Source of the DNA: Leptasterias polaris
Taxonomy: Eukaryota; Echinodermata; Asteroidea; Forcipulatida; Asteriidae
DNA length: 64,000 nt
Direction of reading: 5' to 3'
Assembly (NCBI GenBank): GCA_037783415.1
Contig: JAZGTN010000167.1
Coordinates: 310,001 to 374,000, forward strand
The translations under genes were made by a program, and so were the position numbers. Position 1 is the stretch's first letter; each line of letters starts with the position of its first letter. The notes below the pieces were generated by a model. It was not told the origin of the DNA. It saw nothing but the letters and a program-made list of their open reading frames with translations, and did not search any database. This document shows positions 44,831 through 56,218 of the stretch, one piece after another.

Positions 44831-46015
44831 GTGGTGTTTGATCATTTTGAGATTGTGTACTCGCAGCATCGCGATGGGTCCTTGGGTTTCAGAAGTCCGT
44901 TATTTGCTTGCTTCATTTGTCCACTTCACAGCCCCACTGCTGGTGTTGTTCAACATGTCCAACAGGTAGTGATAATAACTAAAAAGCAATGGTTTGGCAT
45001 TTCATTACCTCTCACCTCTTTCCTTCCTTCACCCACCCTGACCATTTGACCTCTCACAAGCCACTCGGGGTCAACTGAGTACATACATACGCATTACATT
45101 TTTGATATAATTGCCGAGAGCTAAACTTAACTGTCCCTCACTCCTTATGGGTAGCGACATCGTGGTTTCCTCACCTGGCGTGTTTTTCATTAACGCATTA
45201 CCCAGACGCATCTAGTGTGTAATTGGCAGATAATCAAACCAGCGCACAGATTGTGGGACACTGTTTCAGGCGTGTGGCAAACAGATTCTCTCTCCCCCTC
45301 ACTTTCCCGTCTTTCTTGAAGGATATTTCATTAATAAAGAGAAGCTGAAATACATACTTGAATTAAGTGTTTTTCTATCATGCACATTTAGTAACCTGCA
45401 AGCTGTCAGTCAGTATTGTTGAGTCGCCCCTAATGGTCAACAAGGTAATTTCGATAAGCAATTTACCTTACTTGTGTCTGAAGGGGCTCCCTTGTCTGTC
45501 GCGGTCACGCGGGCCGCAGGTGCGCTGGCGGGGCAGGTTCGATAAAAGTTCGGAGGAAATTGAGTTAGACGACTGTTCAAATGTTGTTTTCCAGTATATC
45601 AGATTCAATTGGAAGTTGAAACCCTTAGTGAAAGATCAATCTCGTGTGGACGCTGAAAGAGTGTTTGCTTTTTATGTAACGATTGAGATATGAAGTTACA
45701 GAAGTTAAAACAAGTTTGAAAAAAAAACGCAATCTATCAGTAAAGTTTCAGTTAATGAGTTTTGAAAGCTCTGCCTTTCTTTTGTCAAGAAGGAAGGGTT
45801 GGGACTATAAATTGAGTCTTTGAACCTTGTAACATTTTCTGGGGACATTAGGAGGAAGTGATACTATAACATGATTAGGTAATCACTTCTAAGGCTTGTG
45901 TGGCCTACATTTGTGCTAAGTTTGGAACCAATTATCTGGTGAAATTGTACCATACAAGTATGAAGTGCTGTCAACTTTGTTATTGGAATTGTGCATGTCA
46001 AATAAAAACACACAC

Positions 46016-46325
46016 ACCCAAGTGTGTAACAGCCTGCAATCGTGGACCCTCCTTTGTTCAACTCTTTGTGATAGCAACAGTGGACCACAATGCTTTCCTT
46101 TGTGATAGCAACTGTGGACCTATTGTCCTCTTTTGTTATAGGTCCCTGGTTTGAACATGGTTACCTACTCACCCAAGTGTGTAACAGACTGCAATCATGG
46201 CCCCTCCTTTGTTCAACTCTTTGTGATAGCAACTGTGGACCACAATGCTTTCCTTTGTGATAGCAACCATGGACCTATTGTCCTCTTTTGTTATAGGTCC
46301 CTGGTTTGAATGTGGTTACCTACTC
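46016..46325. repeat. 155 bp tandem duplication
   Basis: AGTGTGTAACAGCCTGCAAT at 46021 recurs at 46176. The copies are about 95% alike through CTTTGTGATAGCAAC and GTTATAGGTCCCTGG. Each unit itself holds a short internal repeat of TTTGTGATAGCAAC.GTGGAC. Confidence 0.85.
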
Positions 46326-46676
46326 ACCCACACACAACTTAAAAACACACTCACACAAAATAGGCATTCTGCATGACACAACATGTACAACAGGTACATG
46401 TACTTTCCACTGCGCCAGCTAATCGACCGAGTTCAGTTGGAAAAATGGTAACTGAATGAAAAGAAAAGTTGACTAGAGCGGGACTTGAACACAGATTCTC
46501 AAAAATGCATCCTTGTGGAGCACTCTTTTGTTCTTTCCTTTGTCCCTGCACTTAACAGTTTCCCATAGACTTTGTACACACATTTCCTTGTGGAGCACCA
46601 CGGTCTTTAGAAATTCCATGTGGAGTCCTTTTGTCTTCCCTTTTTTGTTTTGTCCTTTGTCTCCGTAAGGTACTGA

Positions 46677-46741
46677 AAGTGAGAGCCAGCAAACCCTGAA
46701 TTAACGTGCTGGCACTCTACTAACTGAGCTATCTGGGGAGA
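46677..46741 (-). repeat. tRNA-like sequence, decayed
   Basis: The minus strand reads CCCAGATAGCTCAGTTAGTAG, a good D-arm, but the anticodon and T arms are poor. It faces the better copy at 46757 with a 15 bp gap. Confidence 0.45.
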
Positions 46742-46756
46742 CAGCCAACGTAGAGC

Positions 46757-46830
46757 TAGATAGATAGCTCAGTTGGTAGAGCATCGGCTGTAATCCGGAG
46801 GTCGCAGGTTCAAGTCCTGCTCCGGTCATT
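46757..46830 (+). pseudogene. tRNA-like sequence (Tyr GTA type), probably a pseudogene or SINE head
   Basis: The D-stem (GCTC/GAGC), the anticodon arm with loop CTGTAAT (GTA) and the T-arm (GCAGGTTCAAGTCCTGC) fold well. The acceptor stem does not: AGATAGA cannot pair with TCCGGTC beyond two bases. No intron as is usual in eukaryotic tRNA-Tyr genes. Hence a tRNA-derived relic rather than a working gene. Confidence 0.55.
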
Positions 46831-47143
46831 TGTTCTTTGTTCAACGTAAATTTACTCATTTTACGTCGTATAGAGTGACTTCTTAGGTTCAGTGGTAAGG
46901 TGAATGGCTAGGGCCAACACTCGCTCTTTCCCAACATCACATTTTTGTTGTACATGTATGTACACAGTACATGCATAACAGCATAATCAGTTTACTAGTG
47001 CAGTTATCAATGCAGCAGAATCAAACAAAACATCCAGCTAGATTTGGATGGTTAGGTTTTTAACGACAAAGATGTAAAATTATGAAACCGTGCATGTCGA
47101 AAGTATGTTATTCACGGTGTCTTTCTTACTTTCTTGTCACCAG

Positions 47144-47231
47144 TATACAACCTACAGCAGGAAGCGCCCAAACCAAAGCGGATTGTCTGTATCTTCACAA
47201 CAGACAACAAGCCACACCACTATGGCAGAGA
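47144..47231 (+). CDS. Chimaerin (Rac GAP) exon: leader before the SH2 domain
   Basis: Acceptor CACCAG before 47144 and donor GTAAGT at 47232. The frame is phase 1 in, phase 2 out. The translation contains YNLQQEAPKPKRIVC and ends HHYGRE, closely matching the segment just before SH2 in vertebrate alpha-2 and beta-2 chimaerins (family knowledge). The split first codon (nTA) fits the Leu of the vertebrate proteins. The middle (IFTTDNKPH) is divergent. Chimaerins are cytosolic proteins that bind diacylglycerol and phorbol esters and stimulate GTP hydrolysis by Rac; this stretch links the N-terminus to SH2. The donor completes a Glu codon with the first base of the exon at 58276. Confidence 0.85.
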
Positions 47232-47312
47232 GTAAGTAGTTGAAACACCCTCACCACATCTTTTCATCTCTTCATCTCTTCATTAATTTTTAAAAAATTT
47301 ACGTCGTCTTTA

Positions 47313-47495
47313 GTGAGGGTGAACTCCAATCAGCGCCCAGCACTGCTTTCCATGGAGGCCCTCAGTACAAATACAGTATTATTTAAAAAAAACACCATGC
47401 CTTCAGCATGCTTGTTCCAATGGCCAGAACCTTTGAGATATTCAAATAGTGTTTTCCTTCATACTGCTGCACTTTGGAACTCCCTACCTGTTTCT
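47313..47495 (+). mobile_element. LINE 3' fragment, interrupted by a SINE
   Basis: The frame reads RYSNSVFLHTAALWNSLPV, the C-terminal signature of CR1/L2-like proteins, and then runs into the SINE at 47502. Degraded. Confidence 0.55.
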
Positions 47496-47501
47496 GTGGT
47501 G

Positions 47502-47665
47502 TGTCGTGGCCGAGCGGATCAGAACACCGGACTCAAGCTCTTGTGTTTCTGTTCAGCAGAGTGTGGGTTCGAGTCCTGATTGAAACACTTGTGTCCTTAA
47601 GCAAGACACTTAACCATTATTGCTTCGTCCTTCGGATGGGGCATAAAACCGTAGGTCCCACGTTG
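47502..47665 (+). mobile_element. tRNA-Leu-like SINE, family 1
   Basis: TGTCGTGGCCGAGCGGATCA, ACCGGACTCAAGCTCTTG, GTGTGGGTTCGAGTCCTG, CACTTGTGTCCTTAAGCAAG, TTCGGATGGGGCATAAAAC. The tRNA-like head is complete. 3' shortened. Confidence 0.8.
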
Positions 47666-47922
47666 CTCGGGATGTGAAATGAAACAATTTGAAGATCAGG
47701 ACCAGTGAAAATGCCGGCAGGCTTGTGAAAAGGGGCCGGAATTGTGTGCTTAAGGCGCCCTTTAAAGCATGTGATTCTATTGGCATTTAGTGCAGAATTC
47801 TGCGAAAATTGGGCCTGGTCTGACTGGCTTGAAGTTGTCCTGAAGAATGTCATTCTCGACAGATTTCCAGACGGTCACTGAAATGCTGGCCAACTCACTA
47901 ATAAGCATGTCTTACTGATTAG

Positions 47923-48118
47923 GGCCCAATTTCATAGAGCTGCTTTAACAGCAAATATTGCTTAACAGTTTTCTGCTTAGCAAAAATAAGCAGGAGACCA
48001 GTCACAGATGGTACAGGTGGAATGGTATTTTGGCTGGTAACCTTATTCTGGTAAGCATGATTTTGTTGTGCTTAGCTACTGTTTGTGCTTTTAAAGCAGT
48101 TCTGTGAAATTTGGCCCT
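47923..48118 (-). mobile_element. Family G element, inverted
   Basis: GGGCCCAATTTCATAGAGC at the left and GCAGTTCTGTGAAATTTGGCC at the right. Internal words are in reverse order compared with 16852-17046 (AAATAAGCAGGAGACCAGTC, GGTAACCTTATTCTGGTAAG). Confidence 0.8.
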
Positions 48119-48119
48119 G

Positions 48120-49090
48120 CAGTATGACTTGCCAGTGAAAATAAGAGGCAAACCCTGAAGACATACATGTAACTCAAATTAATTTGTTTTGCAAACATTT
48201 GTGATATATGCTGCATTTGTCTTAGGATGTTAGTAAGTTATTTACGACAAGGGTGTTGCAAGCCCTTCGTAACTCTTCTACAGGTAAACACAATTTCCCC
48301 TCGAAGAGGTCTCCCAGGTACGTTTAGTACAGACTATTTTTTTTGTGCACCTGCTTTCAGTTTGAAATTTGAGAAATTCAGAGTAATTTCAGCTCTCTAA
48401 TTTCAGGATATTGACCGAAATTAGTGACGTAAATACGCGGTCCATCCGGCAGGTGTGGAGTTCCAACCTTGGTCCGTATTAGTTACCTTGTGTCCATTTG
48501 TCCAGACCCATCCCTGGGCCTCATTATCTGATTAGGCACATCAGCCGTCCCCGGCACTGCCTGTAATCAGTAACACCGTGTTATTCAGGAGAGATTCTAA
48601 CCAGCGTGTGTACATATGTGTCTGACGTACTACCAGTTTATTTTTTTTAACAATGAAGAACAGGTCGGGGGGCAGGTGAAGATGATAATAAAAAATGGTG
48701 GAGTGAAATTGAGAAGTAGGAAAACAATCTTCGGAGGATGTGGGGATGTTGAGGTGGGGAGAGGTGTAGGGGGGGGGGGACTGATGGGAACCGGGTATGA
48801 CTGGTCCCTTGGCTGCCATTCAACACGAGGGTAATAGTTAACTGTTGTTTCAAACCCACCACACCTACTGACCTTTGCTGATTTATGGGTTAAAATAGAA
48901 CAAACCAAGCCCTAATGCTGTGCAAAGATTTTTTTTTTTACTTTAAAGGTAGTGTATCGTGGAAAAATAAACCGACTGATAAATCTAAGTTTCTGTGTGT
49001 GAGAAAATTCCCCCAAAACATCAAATTTTTTATTTTGAATTGCCTGTATGAATTTGAACGAATCGTTGACAGAAACATACATGTAAACCA
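48120..49090. other. Intronic stretch without recognised features
   Basis: Mirrored short frames and a poly-G run of nine near 48771. No exon supported. Confidence 0.35.
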
Positions 49091-49475
49091 TAGGGGCCGG
49101 TTTCATACTTTCTGCAAATGCAAATTCGCAACTCAAGTTGAAATGTGCTCAACTCTTGCAATGAAAAACTTGAATCCTCAATTCTGATTGGTCGACCCAT
49201 AGCAACAAGAGGTGTGAAACAAACCTATATATTGCCTGGCCCATATCACATCCTGCAGATTGCGCTGTGCTATATCCCCATGTTGCGCTAAAGTTTAGCT
49301 ATACGCAAAACGTACAGCTGTTACAACACCACGATAAGCTGCATGTCAAGTTTTCCTGGAGAAAAATTCATTATCACACGTGCATTTGCGGAATACAGAA
49401 AATATAGCATGTCTGGGTCCGATATCCAACTCGGCCTTCGGCTTTGTGCATACTGAAACTTGTGAATTATGAAAC
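49091..49475. repeat. Possible inverted-repeat element (CCGGTTTCATA ends)
   Basis: GGGGCCGGTTTCATACTTTC at the left and GTGAATTATGAAACCAA at the right are loosely inverted. The inside is non-coding. Seen once in the window. Confidence 0.4.
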
Positions 49476-49484
49476 CAATTTATG

Positions 49485-49870
49485 TAGCACCTTATGGAGC
49501 ACCTGGTCCATGTGTACAACTCATTAAATAACAGTGCTCCAGATTATCTCTCTTCACTTTTTGAAATCCATGACTGCCCATACTCCCTTCGAAGCTATGA
49601 TGCTATCTCCCTTGTGGTGAACAAGTCACGCAAACTAGCTGGTGAGAGAGCTTTTTCCACTGCTGCCTCCCACCTATGGAACGGTCTTCCTGTCCCCATT
49701 AAAAAACACTAAGACTGTTTTGTCCTTCAATAAGGGTCTCAAGACTCACCTGTTCTCCAACTTGTAGCTGGTTGTCCCCTTTACTTTGGTCTTTCTTTTC
49801 GCTCCTTTAAGCGCCTTGCATCCTTCAGTAATTTGGCGCTATATAAATCCAGTTATTATTGTTGTTCTAT
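49485..49870 (+). mobile_element. LINE 3' fragment (CR1/L2-like) with a frameshift
   Basis: VHVYNSLNNSAPDYLSSLF, SLRSYDAISLVVNKSRK and GERAFSTAASHLWNGLPVPI, then a frame break and a continuation encoding FNKGLKTHLFSNL. The 3' end is GGCGCTATATAAATCC with an ATT-rich tail. 5' truncated. Confidence 0.8.
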
Positions 49871-49875
49871 TGTTA

Positions 49876-50155
49876 TAAGGGTTTACAACTAGGTGCTGCG
49901 GCGCATTCAGCAGCCACTGCCAGAAATCCCTTCTCTTCATGATAAGTGTAAAGTGGGTTCTTTTACGTGCATTACTTAATGCACGGGACCTACATGTACA
50001 TGTACAGCTTTACGTCCCATCCTGAGGACGAAGCAATAATAAGTGTCCTGCTGAAGGACACAAGTGTCAAGACCGGGACTCGAACCCACACTCTGCTGAT
50101 CAGAAACATAAGAGCTTGAGTCCACTGCGCTTGACCACTCAGCTGCATCACGCCA
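49876..50155 (-). mobile_element. tRNA-Leu-like SINE, family 1, inverted
   Basis: The minus strand reads GTGGCGTGATGCAGCTGAGTG, CTCAAGCTCTTATGTTTCTG, GTGTGGGTTCGAGTCCCGG, CACTTGTGTCCTTCAGCAG and AAAAGAACCCACTTTACAC. It sits directly beside the tail of the LINE at 49485-49870. Confidence 0.75.
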
Positions 50156-50269
50156 CAATGCAGCACATTCAGTCCTGATGAGCGTTTTGAGCAAGATTGA
50201 CGCCATTAGTGCGGAGTGCTGTGCCCATGTTAACTACTAAAATGTTTTTACAAATTTCCTTGATGCGTT

Positions 50270-50520
50270 ATTTATTTATTCATTCAGGCTTTAAAAAAAC
50301 CAATTCAATACAATAAACAGAAGACTGAGAAAAAACAGTCAGACCAATTAAGAAAAACAGAGGGATATGTACAAATACAAAAACAAACAGCAGCCTAGGG
50401 ATTGCCCAAAAGCGAACTAAATCACTATCTAAAAGAGCAATCCCCGATGCTGATGGAATTGTTACTTTTGCAAGTTTAAACAGCAAGCGTTGATACCTTT
50501 AACCAAACCCCATTGATAAG
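50270..50520 (-). mobile_element. Probable LINE 3' untranslated fragment, inverted
   Basis: TTATTTATTCATTCAGGC followed by A-rich sequence with AATACAATAAACAG, like 55385-55680 and 60253-60540 in layout (a tail of AATAAATA type on the minus strand). Confidence 0.4.
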
Positions 50521-50668
50521 AATAAACCAGGTAGTGTTTTAAGATTGTGATTCACCCTTGGGAATAATTGGAGGCGATACTAAAAGGAAAGGAGTGATCT
50601 TGACGAGACTACTCCACTGTCTTTGAGTTGACTCATTCTGAGGGAAAGAACGGCATTGTAAAAACCAG

Positions 50669-50850
50669 GGCCTAATTTCATAGAGCTGCTTAGAGCCCCC
50701 ATAAGTAGCTAAGCACAAAACAAATTGGCTAACCCAAATAAGATAACCGGCCAAAATGCCATTTCACATGTACCATCTGTGACTGGTTTCCTGGTAGATT
50801 TTTGCTTAGCAGAAAGATGTCTAGAAGCAAAGTTTTCTGCTTAACCCTTT
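50669..50850 (+). mobile_element. Family G element, right end worn
   Basis: GGGCCTAATTTCATAGAGC, AAGTAGCTAAGCACAAAAC, CATTTCACATGTACCATC, TGTGACTGGTTTCCTGG, TTTGCTTAGCAGAAAG. Confidence 0.75.
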
Positions 50851-52090
50851 CCTTACCATAGGCGACTTTAGTTGACTGCACTAATACCCCCCCTTCCTTA
50901 CCATTGGCGACTAGACCAAGCTTACACACAAAAGAGCACTCAAGCCTGAGCACAAAGGCCATTTGTAATAAAGCTGTAGTTTTGTCCATGTTCGCCCTCC
51001 ATACCCAAGCTTACCATCATTGGAAAGGGAAAGATCGGATTTTTCCAATGATGGTCAAATAAAATAAGGTTGCTATTTTGCATAATTTGCTTCGGATGTG
51101 CTTTCGTGTGAAGTCCAAACCGGGCTTTAGGCAATAACTATGGTCTGTGGGGAATAATTATTGTCTGTGGGGAGTCTGCAGTTTTTGTGATTTTGTGCCA
51201 TCTTCTGGTTTATGAGAGTTGGTACCTTTGATCTGTAGCTAGCTTAAACTTGCTATTTTTTGTAGCTCCTTGCTTCGGGAGAGCTTGCTACTGAATAATT
51301 TCTACATGATATACTGGACAGTGCCATGCAAAACGACATATCATCATGAAGCACTGTACATGTATATGAGTCAAGAAGATCAAGTTGTTTGGGGGGGGGG
51401 GGGGGGGGGGGTTAGGGGAAGTGTTACAAATGGCATCAAAATTGCACCAGGAAACCGACAGTAAGCACCGGTAGGAAAAAGCCAATGTGCCAAATACCAG
51501 CTCGTTATGTTTTGCTGGCGGCCACACGTGGGACCGGTAAAAGGGGTTCCTGGTCCCTTAACTAACAGTTCGCGACATGACAGATGCCAATCAGCCAGGT
51601 TACCAGCTAATCAAAATGGATGTATTGTTCCAGTCAAGGGAACCGGTAGTCAGGTGAACGACCTGCAGATTTTTTTCTTCCCCCCCCCCCTCCCTTCTGA
51701 CTGAAATCTTTCCTAAATCAGGAAGGGAAATTTATTCGATCAATCAAAAGTGAGCCATTGTTTTGTTTTGCCTTGGTCTTTGTCTTAATTGGAAGAAATT
51801 AGTCTTGATCAGGTATCCATGAAGTGAAAATTGAGACGGTGAATCAGAATAAAAACTGAAATTGAAATGAAATACAATCGGATCACACCTTTTCATTCTG
51901 GGTTGCTTTGCCGGACTCAATCACCAGAGGGCTTTTACTCACAGCTGATGATGTACATAGTTGTGATTCGGGAAAAGCAGGGGGAAAAGTTGGTCCATGA
52001 AGTCTGCTGTTTTGACTGGTGCCTGTGAGCGGCCTTTGATTTGCAATGTCACTATAAAGATACAAATCTGTAGGCAGTACAGTTGGTTTT
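50851..52090. other. Intronic stretch with a 21 bp poly-G
   Basis: Poly-G at 51391-51411 and poly-C near 51681-51692. Otherwise nothing recognised. Confidence 0.4.
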
Positions 52091-52094
52091 ACTG

Positions 52095-52612
52095 TACAGT
52101 CGTTATAGTACTAAACAGTTGTTATAGTGCTATACAGTTGTTACAGTGCTACAGTTGTCATCACAGTTGTTACAGTGCTACAATTGTTATAGTACTATAC
52201 AGTTGTTATAATGTAGTACTATACACTTGTTATAGTACTGTACAGTTTTTACAATGCTATACAGTTGTTATACATGTACATGTAGTGCTATACAGTTGTT
52301 ATAGTACTATACATTCATTCAGTTTTTACAGTGCTATACAGTAGTTATACATGTTGCTATACAGTTGTTATAGTGCTATACAGTTATAGTGCTATGCAGT
52401 TGTTATAGTGCTATACAGTTGTTATAGTGCTATGCAGTTGTTATAGTGCTATACAGTTGTTATAGTGCTATACAGTTGTTATAGTGCTATACAGTTATTA
52501 TAGTACAGTTGTTATAGTACTATACATTCGCTATAGTACAGTACAGTTGTTACAGTGCTATACAGTTGTTACAGTTGTTATACATACAGTTGTTATAGTA
52601 GTACTATTTTGC
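52095..52612. repeat. Degenerate 19-20 bp minisatellite
   Basis: About 25 irregular units of TATAGTGCTATACAGTTGT with substitutions and length changes. The open frame 51997-52344 runs into it and is not a gene. Confidence 0.9.
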
Positions 52613-53027
52613 GGAGTCAAGAATTTGGTTCTAGAAAATGGCGAACCGTGTTAGTTCAACAAGAAGGAAAAGGAAAACCACACCATTTTGAGGTGTATAT
52701 TGTGATGAACAGTTAATTCTACTTTCAAAACATCTGTCCAACCTTATTCTTTTCATAACAAACGCTTTTTATCGCCCAAAGTGCCCGATCCAAAGGCATT
52801 GTGTCCCTTTTAGTCTCAAACTGGGGGTAAAGTCTCAAGTGCATTTGGAAGAGGGTCAGATTCTATTGAAAATGTCTCCTGAAGACAAACTGATCGAAAC
52901 GTCGAGTTGTTACATCAACGGTTCCTTTTAGAACTGCCATAACTCATAATGCAATTGTCAAGACGAGCCTCAAGTGAACAAAGACAAAATAATTGAAATC
53001 GAAAAAAAATGAATGTAGAAATTAGGC
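52613..53027. other. Intronic stretch without recognised features
   Basis: No exon or repeat supported, apart from a GATCGAAACGTCGAG word of the type found in dispersed repeats at 28661. Confidence 0.3.
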
Positions 53028-53280
53028 AGTCAGGTTGGTGTAGTGGTATCTTGCCTCGCCTTCCACCTCTGGGACCCCGGTTCGAATCCCACCAATGTGG
53101 ATTGGGTTTTCAGTCCCTGCCTGATTCCCTGGAATAATTCTGTGGAGTTTTCCTCCCCCATCTAAAACTGAAACTTCCTTCATTGTCTTCTGTCCACAGG
53201 GTTCTTGGCTAGTACAGTGATTAAGTTTGCTTTTGTGAGAGTCCTTGGCTTCACAACCAGAATTAATAAATTAAATGAAA
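53028..53280 (+). mobile_element. tRNA-derived SINE, family 3, best copy
   Basis: Head GGTTGGTGTAGTGGTATC with B-box-like CGGTTCGAATCCCACC. Body GGGTTTTCAGTCCCTGCC and CCTCCCCCATCTAAAACTG. Tail CTTGGCTTCACAACCAGAA and AATTAATAAATTAAATG. About 250 bp. Confidence 0.8.
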
Positions 53281-55290
53281 TAATTTGTTTTAAATGTTTC
53301 GTGTCTAGAACTAAGTGTGTACTAAACAATTGTTTCCCTGAAGTAATTGCCGACAAGTCGAGCCTTAACTCAAGTCCAATAGAGCAAGTGTGACCGACGT
53401 CAAGTCAATTTGGTCAGATTCAAGTCAAGACCTAAGGCTCCACAGTAATGGCCTGACACTTTGTGTGGCTTGAGTTGTGAAGTTCCCAACTCGGGTAATA
53501 CCAAGTTCTCTTGAGCTCAGTTCAAACGTCTCATCATCGCTGTTAATTTTGTCGCCAAATATATATCATATCTCATGGGAGTTATTGACTATTTCCATTC
53601 AGGTTTGCCTAGTCACCAGAGAGGCAAACACCCAACCCAATCCCACCCTCCCCCCCCCCCCCTCCAATTTTCTTCTACACAATTTACAAGTAGGTTTGGT
53701 GACTTAACACTTAGAATTAGGTCATGCCGATTCTGCCCGAAAGTGGTTGTGTAGACGAGCGGAGAGACAGAGATCTTTTGGGATTAGCGTTGGGTTTCCT
53801 GGGTGGGGCAGGGAGGCACTTACCCCAGTCACGATTATCTCTGCTGATTGCCGTGATGTCTTCCTCCCGGTCGGTGCTTTTCACCAGTCGTTACACTCTG
53901 CGGCTCATTAAGGAATGGCGGTGGATTGCTGGGGGAAACCGGAACTTGCATGCAGAGAAAAAAAAAACACTTCTTCAGTGGTTGAACTTGTGCAGTGAGG
54001 ATCCCAGAGTGTGTGATTTGGTTTACGAACAAATTTGAAAACCTGTTAACCACATTCGGCGGTCTGGGAAGTGGGAATTCCCTACTTTTAGAATCCTGTT
54101 CTTTGTAAACGTGTACAGTTTGTTGTACATCCCTCATGCTGCAAGTGTTTGCCCTGGCCAATGAAATGTGAGGGAACTTGTAGATGCTGTGTTAAAAGTC
54201 TGGCCCATGGGCAAGCCCAACTCTATTACATTGCCCCCATTATTCAATCGGAAAGCCTATTTATGGAATGATATTGGGGACTATACTAGAGCCGAGAGAA
54301 CATGTTCCTCTGATCTACGAAAGAGACTGGTTGAAAACCCATTAGATTAAGGGGACCTTAGGGCCTGGAATGGTCATTGCTTTCATCTGAAAAGTAAACG
54401 TGCTGCCAGTATCACTCATAAGTTTTAAGTAACCAAATTAAAAAATGTTTTTTTACTGTGATTCTATATTTTAGGCAGTTTCTGTGTGTATCCCTCCCCT
54501 TCTTTTTGCCAATGCCACCCACGTTGGTTCCCTCACCTTGATTTGTTTTCTTGTGATGGATTTGCTTCTACATGTAAGTCTCCTGAAAAATGTCTTTTTC
54601 ACGGTGCAGAAAGTTATATTGTAAAATTTTCTCAAAGGCTGTCTTTGTGCAAGTGCTCTGTCATTGTAAAATGTCCTTAGTGTTGTCTTTGAACAGATGT
54701 AAGGGCATGAAATTAGCACTGGAACCAAGTGTCGGTCCAGTAAACGCATGAAGTCTTGTGTCTTGAAAATTGAATAACAATACCTTACTGTGGAGTATCT
54801 TTAATTTAAGGAAATAATTAGGGAATAACAGTGTGGGTAGCCGGTCTTCACTGCGTGGTATGCGCGTACACGCGGCACCATCCTGTCCTCGTAAAAATAA
54901 CCAAAAACAATACGCGCAAAGAAACAGATTTGATAGTTTCCGCACAGCAAGCACGGTGCAAAATGAACTTTTACACAACATTGTGCTTGTTTAGGGGCCA
55001 TTTATTTGCTAGTTTACAGAGCCGGTCTATTATCACATGTTAATACACCCCCACGTGACCAGTCCTCGACCAATCAGAAAGCACAAACTCTCCGAGGTAT
55101 GTATTAATTTAAAATAAAGAAAACAAAAAATTATCAAAAGTTGACTTTGAGTCTGATAAACACCTTTCAATTCTGTTGAGTTTTGAAGTGACTCACTCAT
55201 AAGACAAATTATTGACCAATCTTCTCTACAGTGCTTTTTCAAATAAAAGCAGTTTAAATGTTAACCTGTGCATAGTCTTTCCTCATATTG
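53281..55290. other. Intronic stretch without supported exons
   Basis: Several 60-108 codon frames on both strands (for example 53724-54038 and 54661-54981) without recognisable domains. Poly-C near 53649-53661. Confidence 0.35.
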
Positions 55291-55384
55291 ATTCTGGTCT
55301 TGTTAAAAAATAACTCTGGTTCAGTGAAAATGCTTAGCTACATTTTACAAGCCTGCCTTGGTCTTGTGGGATTTTCACCCAACT

Positions 55385-55680
55385 TTGAGCCATGCATTAT
55401 GATTATTATTATTTATTCGGCATATCAAAAGTACAAATAAAAACAGAAAAAACAAGACAAAACAAAAAGCCAATGGCACATGCCTGGAATTAAAAAAGTT
55501 AACTAAACAACTGTGACTCGAAAGCCTTCAACTCTGATGCCACTGGCTACAATTGCACAAGGAACAAAAATATATAAATATAAAAATAGACATGAATAGT
55601 ATTTACATATAAAATTACAAAATATTTACATGTACTGTATAAAAGTACATCATGAGAAAATAAATTTAAAAAAAACAAAG
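55385..55680 (-). mobile_element. LINE 3' untranslated fragment, inverted
   Basis: ATTATTATTTATTCGGCATA, CAATGGCACATGCCTGGAAT, AAAAAGTTAACTAA and CTCTGATGCCACTGGC are shared with 60253-60540. On the minus strand it ends TGCCGAATAAATAATAAT, a typical CR1-like tail. Confidence 0.7.
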
Positions 55681-56218
55681 ATTAAAAAATGTACCACCCC
55701 TTAAAGGAATTATACAGGATTGGTAGCTGACAAAACAGTCGCAAACAAAGTTCATGCTTAGTGCGATCAACCACACACATGAAACAACAAACCCGTGAAA
55801 ACTTCAGCCCAACTGGCCACGAGAAAACAGCGAAGAGAGACCCCATGTGCTCTCCGTCTCTCAAACATCGAGTCCATCATCACGCGCAATAAAAACCACT
55901 GCCTCACTCACCCCCCAGAAACGACAGCATCCCAGGCATAAACACTTCAAGGAACCCCTCTACCATTTTTGGTATTAATTCTCACATGCTGGGACCCATG
56001 GGAGACCAATGTTTGTTTGTATATATTTTATTTCCATTCATACATTCATACACTAATTGGTGAATTCAAACTAATCAATAAATGGTAATACAACATGTCT
56101 TTTTTTGTTTTGAAAACAACTAATATAATGTCACTGCATGGTGCACCCAGTTGAAATAAATAATAACAGAAATGCCTATTGAGTCGCATCCATTCAGAAA
56201 ATCAAGCTTTGGACATCA

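Larger units (their letters stand above)
40122..47143 (+). other. Putative intron 1 (or intergenic) with repeats
   Basis: 7.0 kb between GTGAGG and TTGTCACCAG. Repeats inside are listed separately. The remaining parts, 43241-44600, 44830-46010 and 46331-46670, show no gene. The 108-codon frame 45367-45693 has no domain. No exon encoding the vertebrate WKSYL-like leader was found by eye. Confidence 0.45.

Noticed and set aside
46757..46830. Functional tRNA-Tyr gene
   Set aside because: The acceptor stem does not pair, and eukaryotic tRNA-Tyr genes normally carry an intron that is missing here.
53724..54350. Possible extra chimaerin exons or a small gene
   Set aside because: Frames of 104 and 60 codons show no similarity I recognise. 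Removing the intron between 47231 and 58276 already gives a continuous chimaerin frame.
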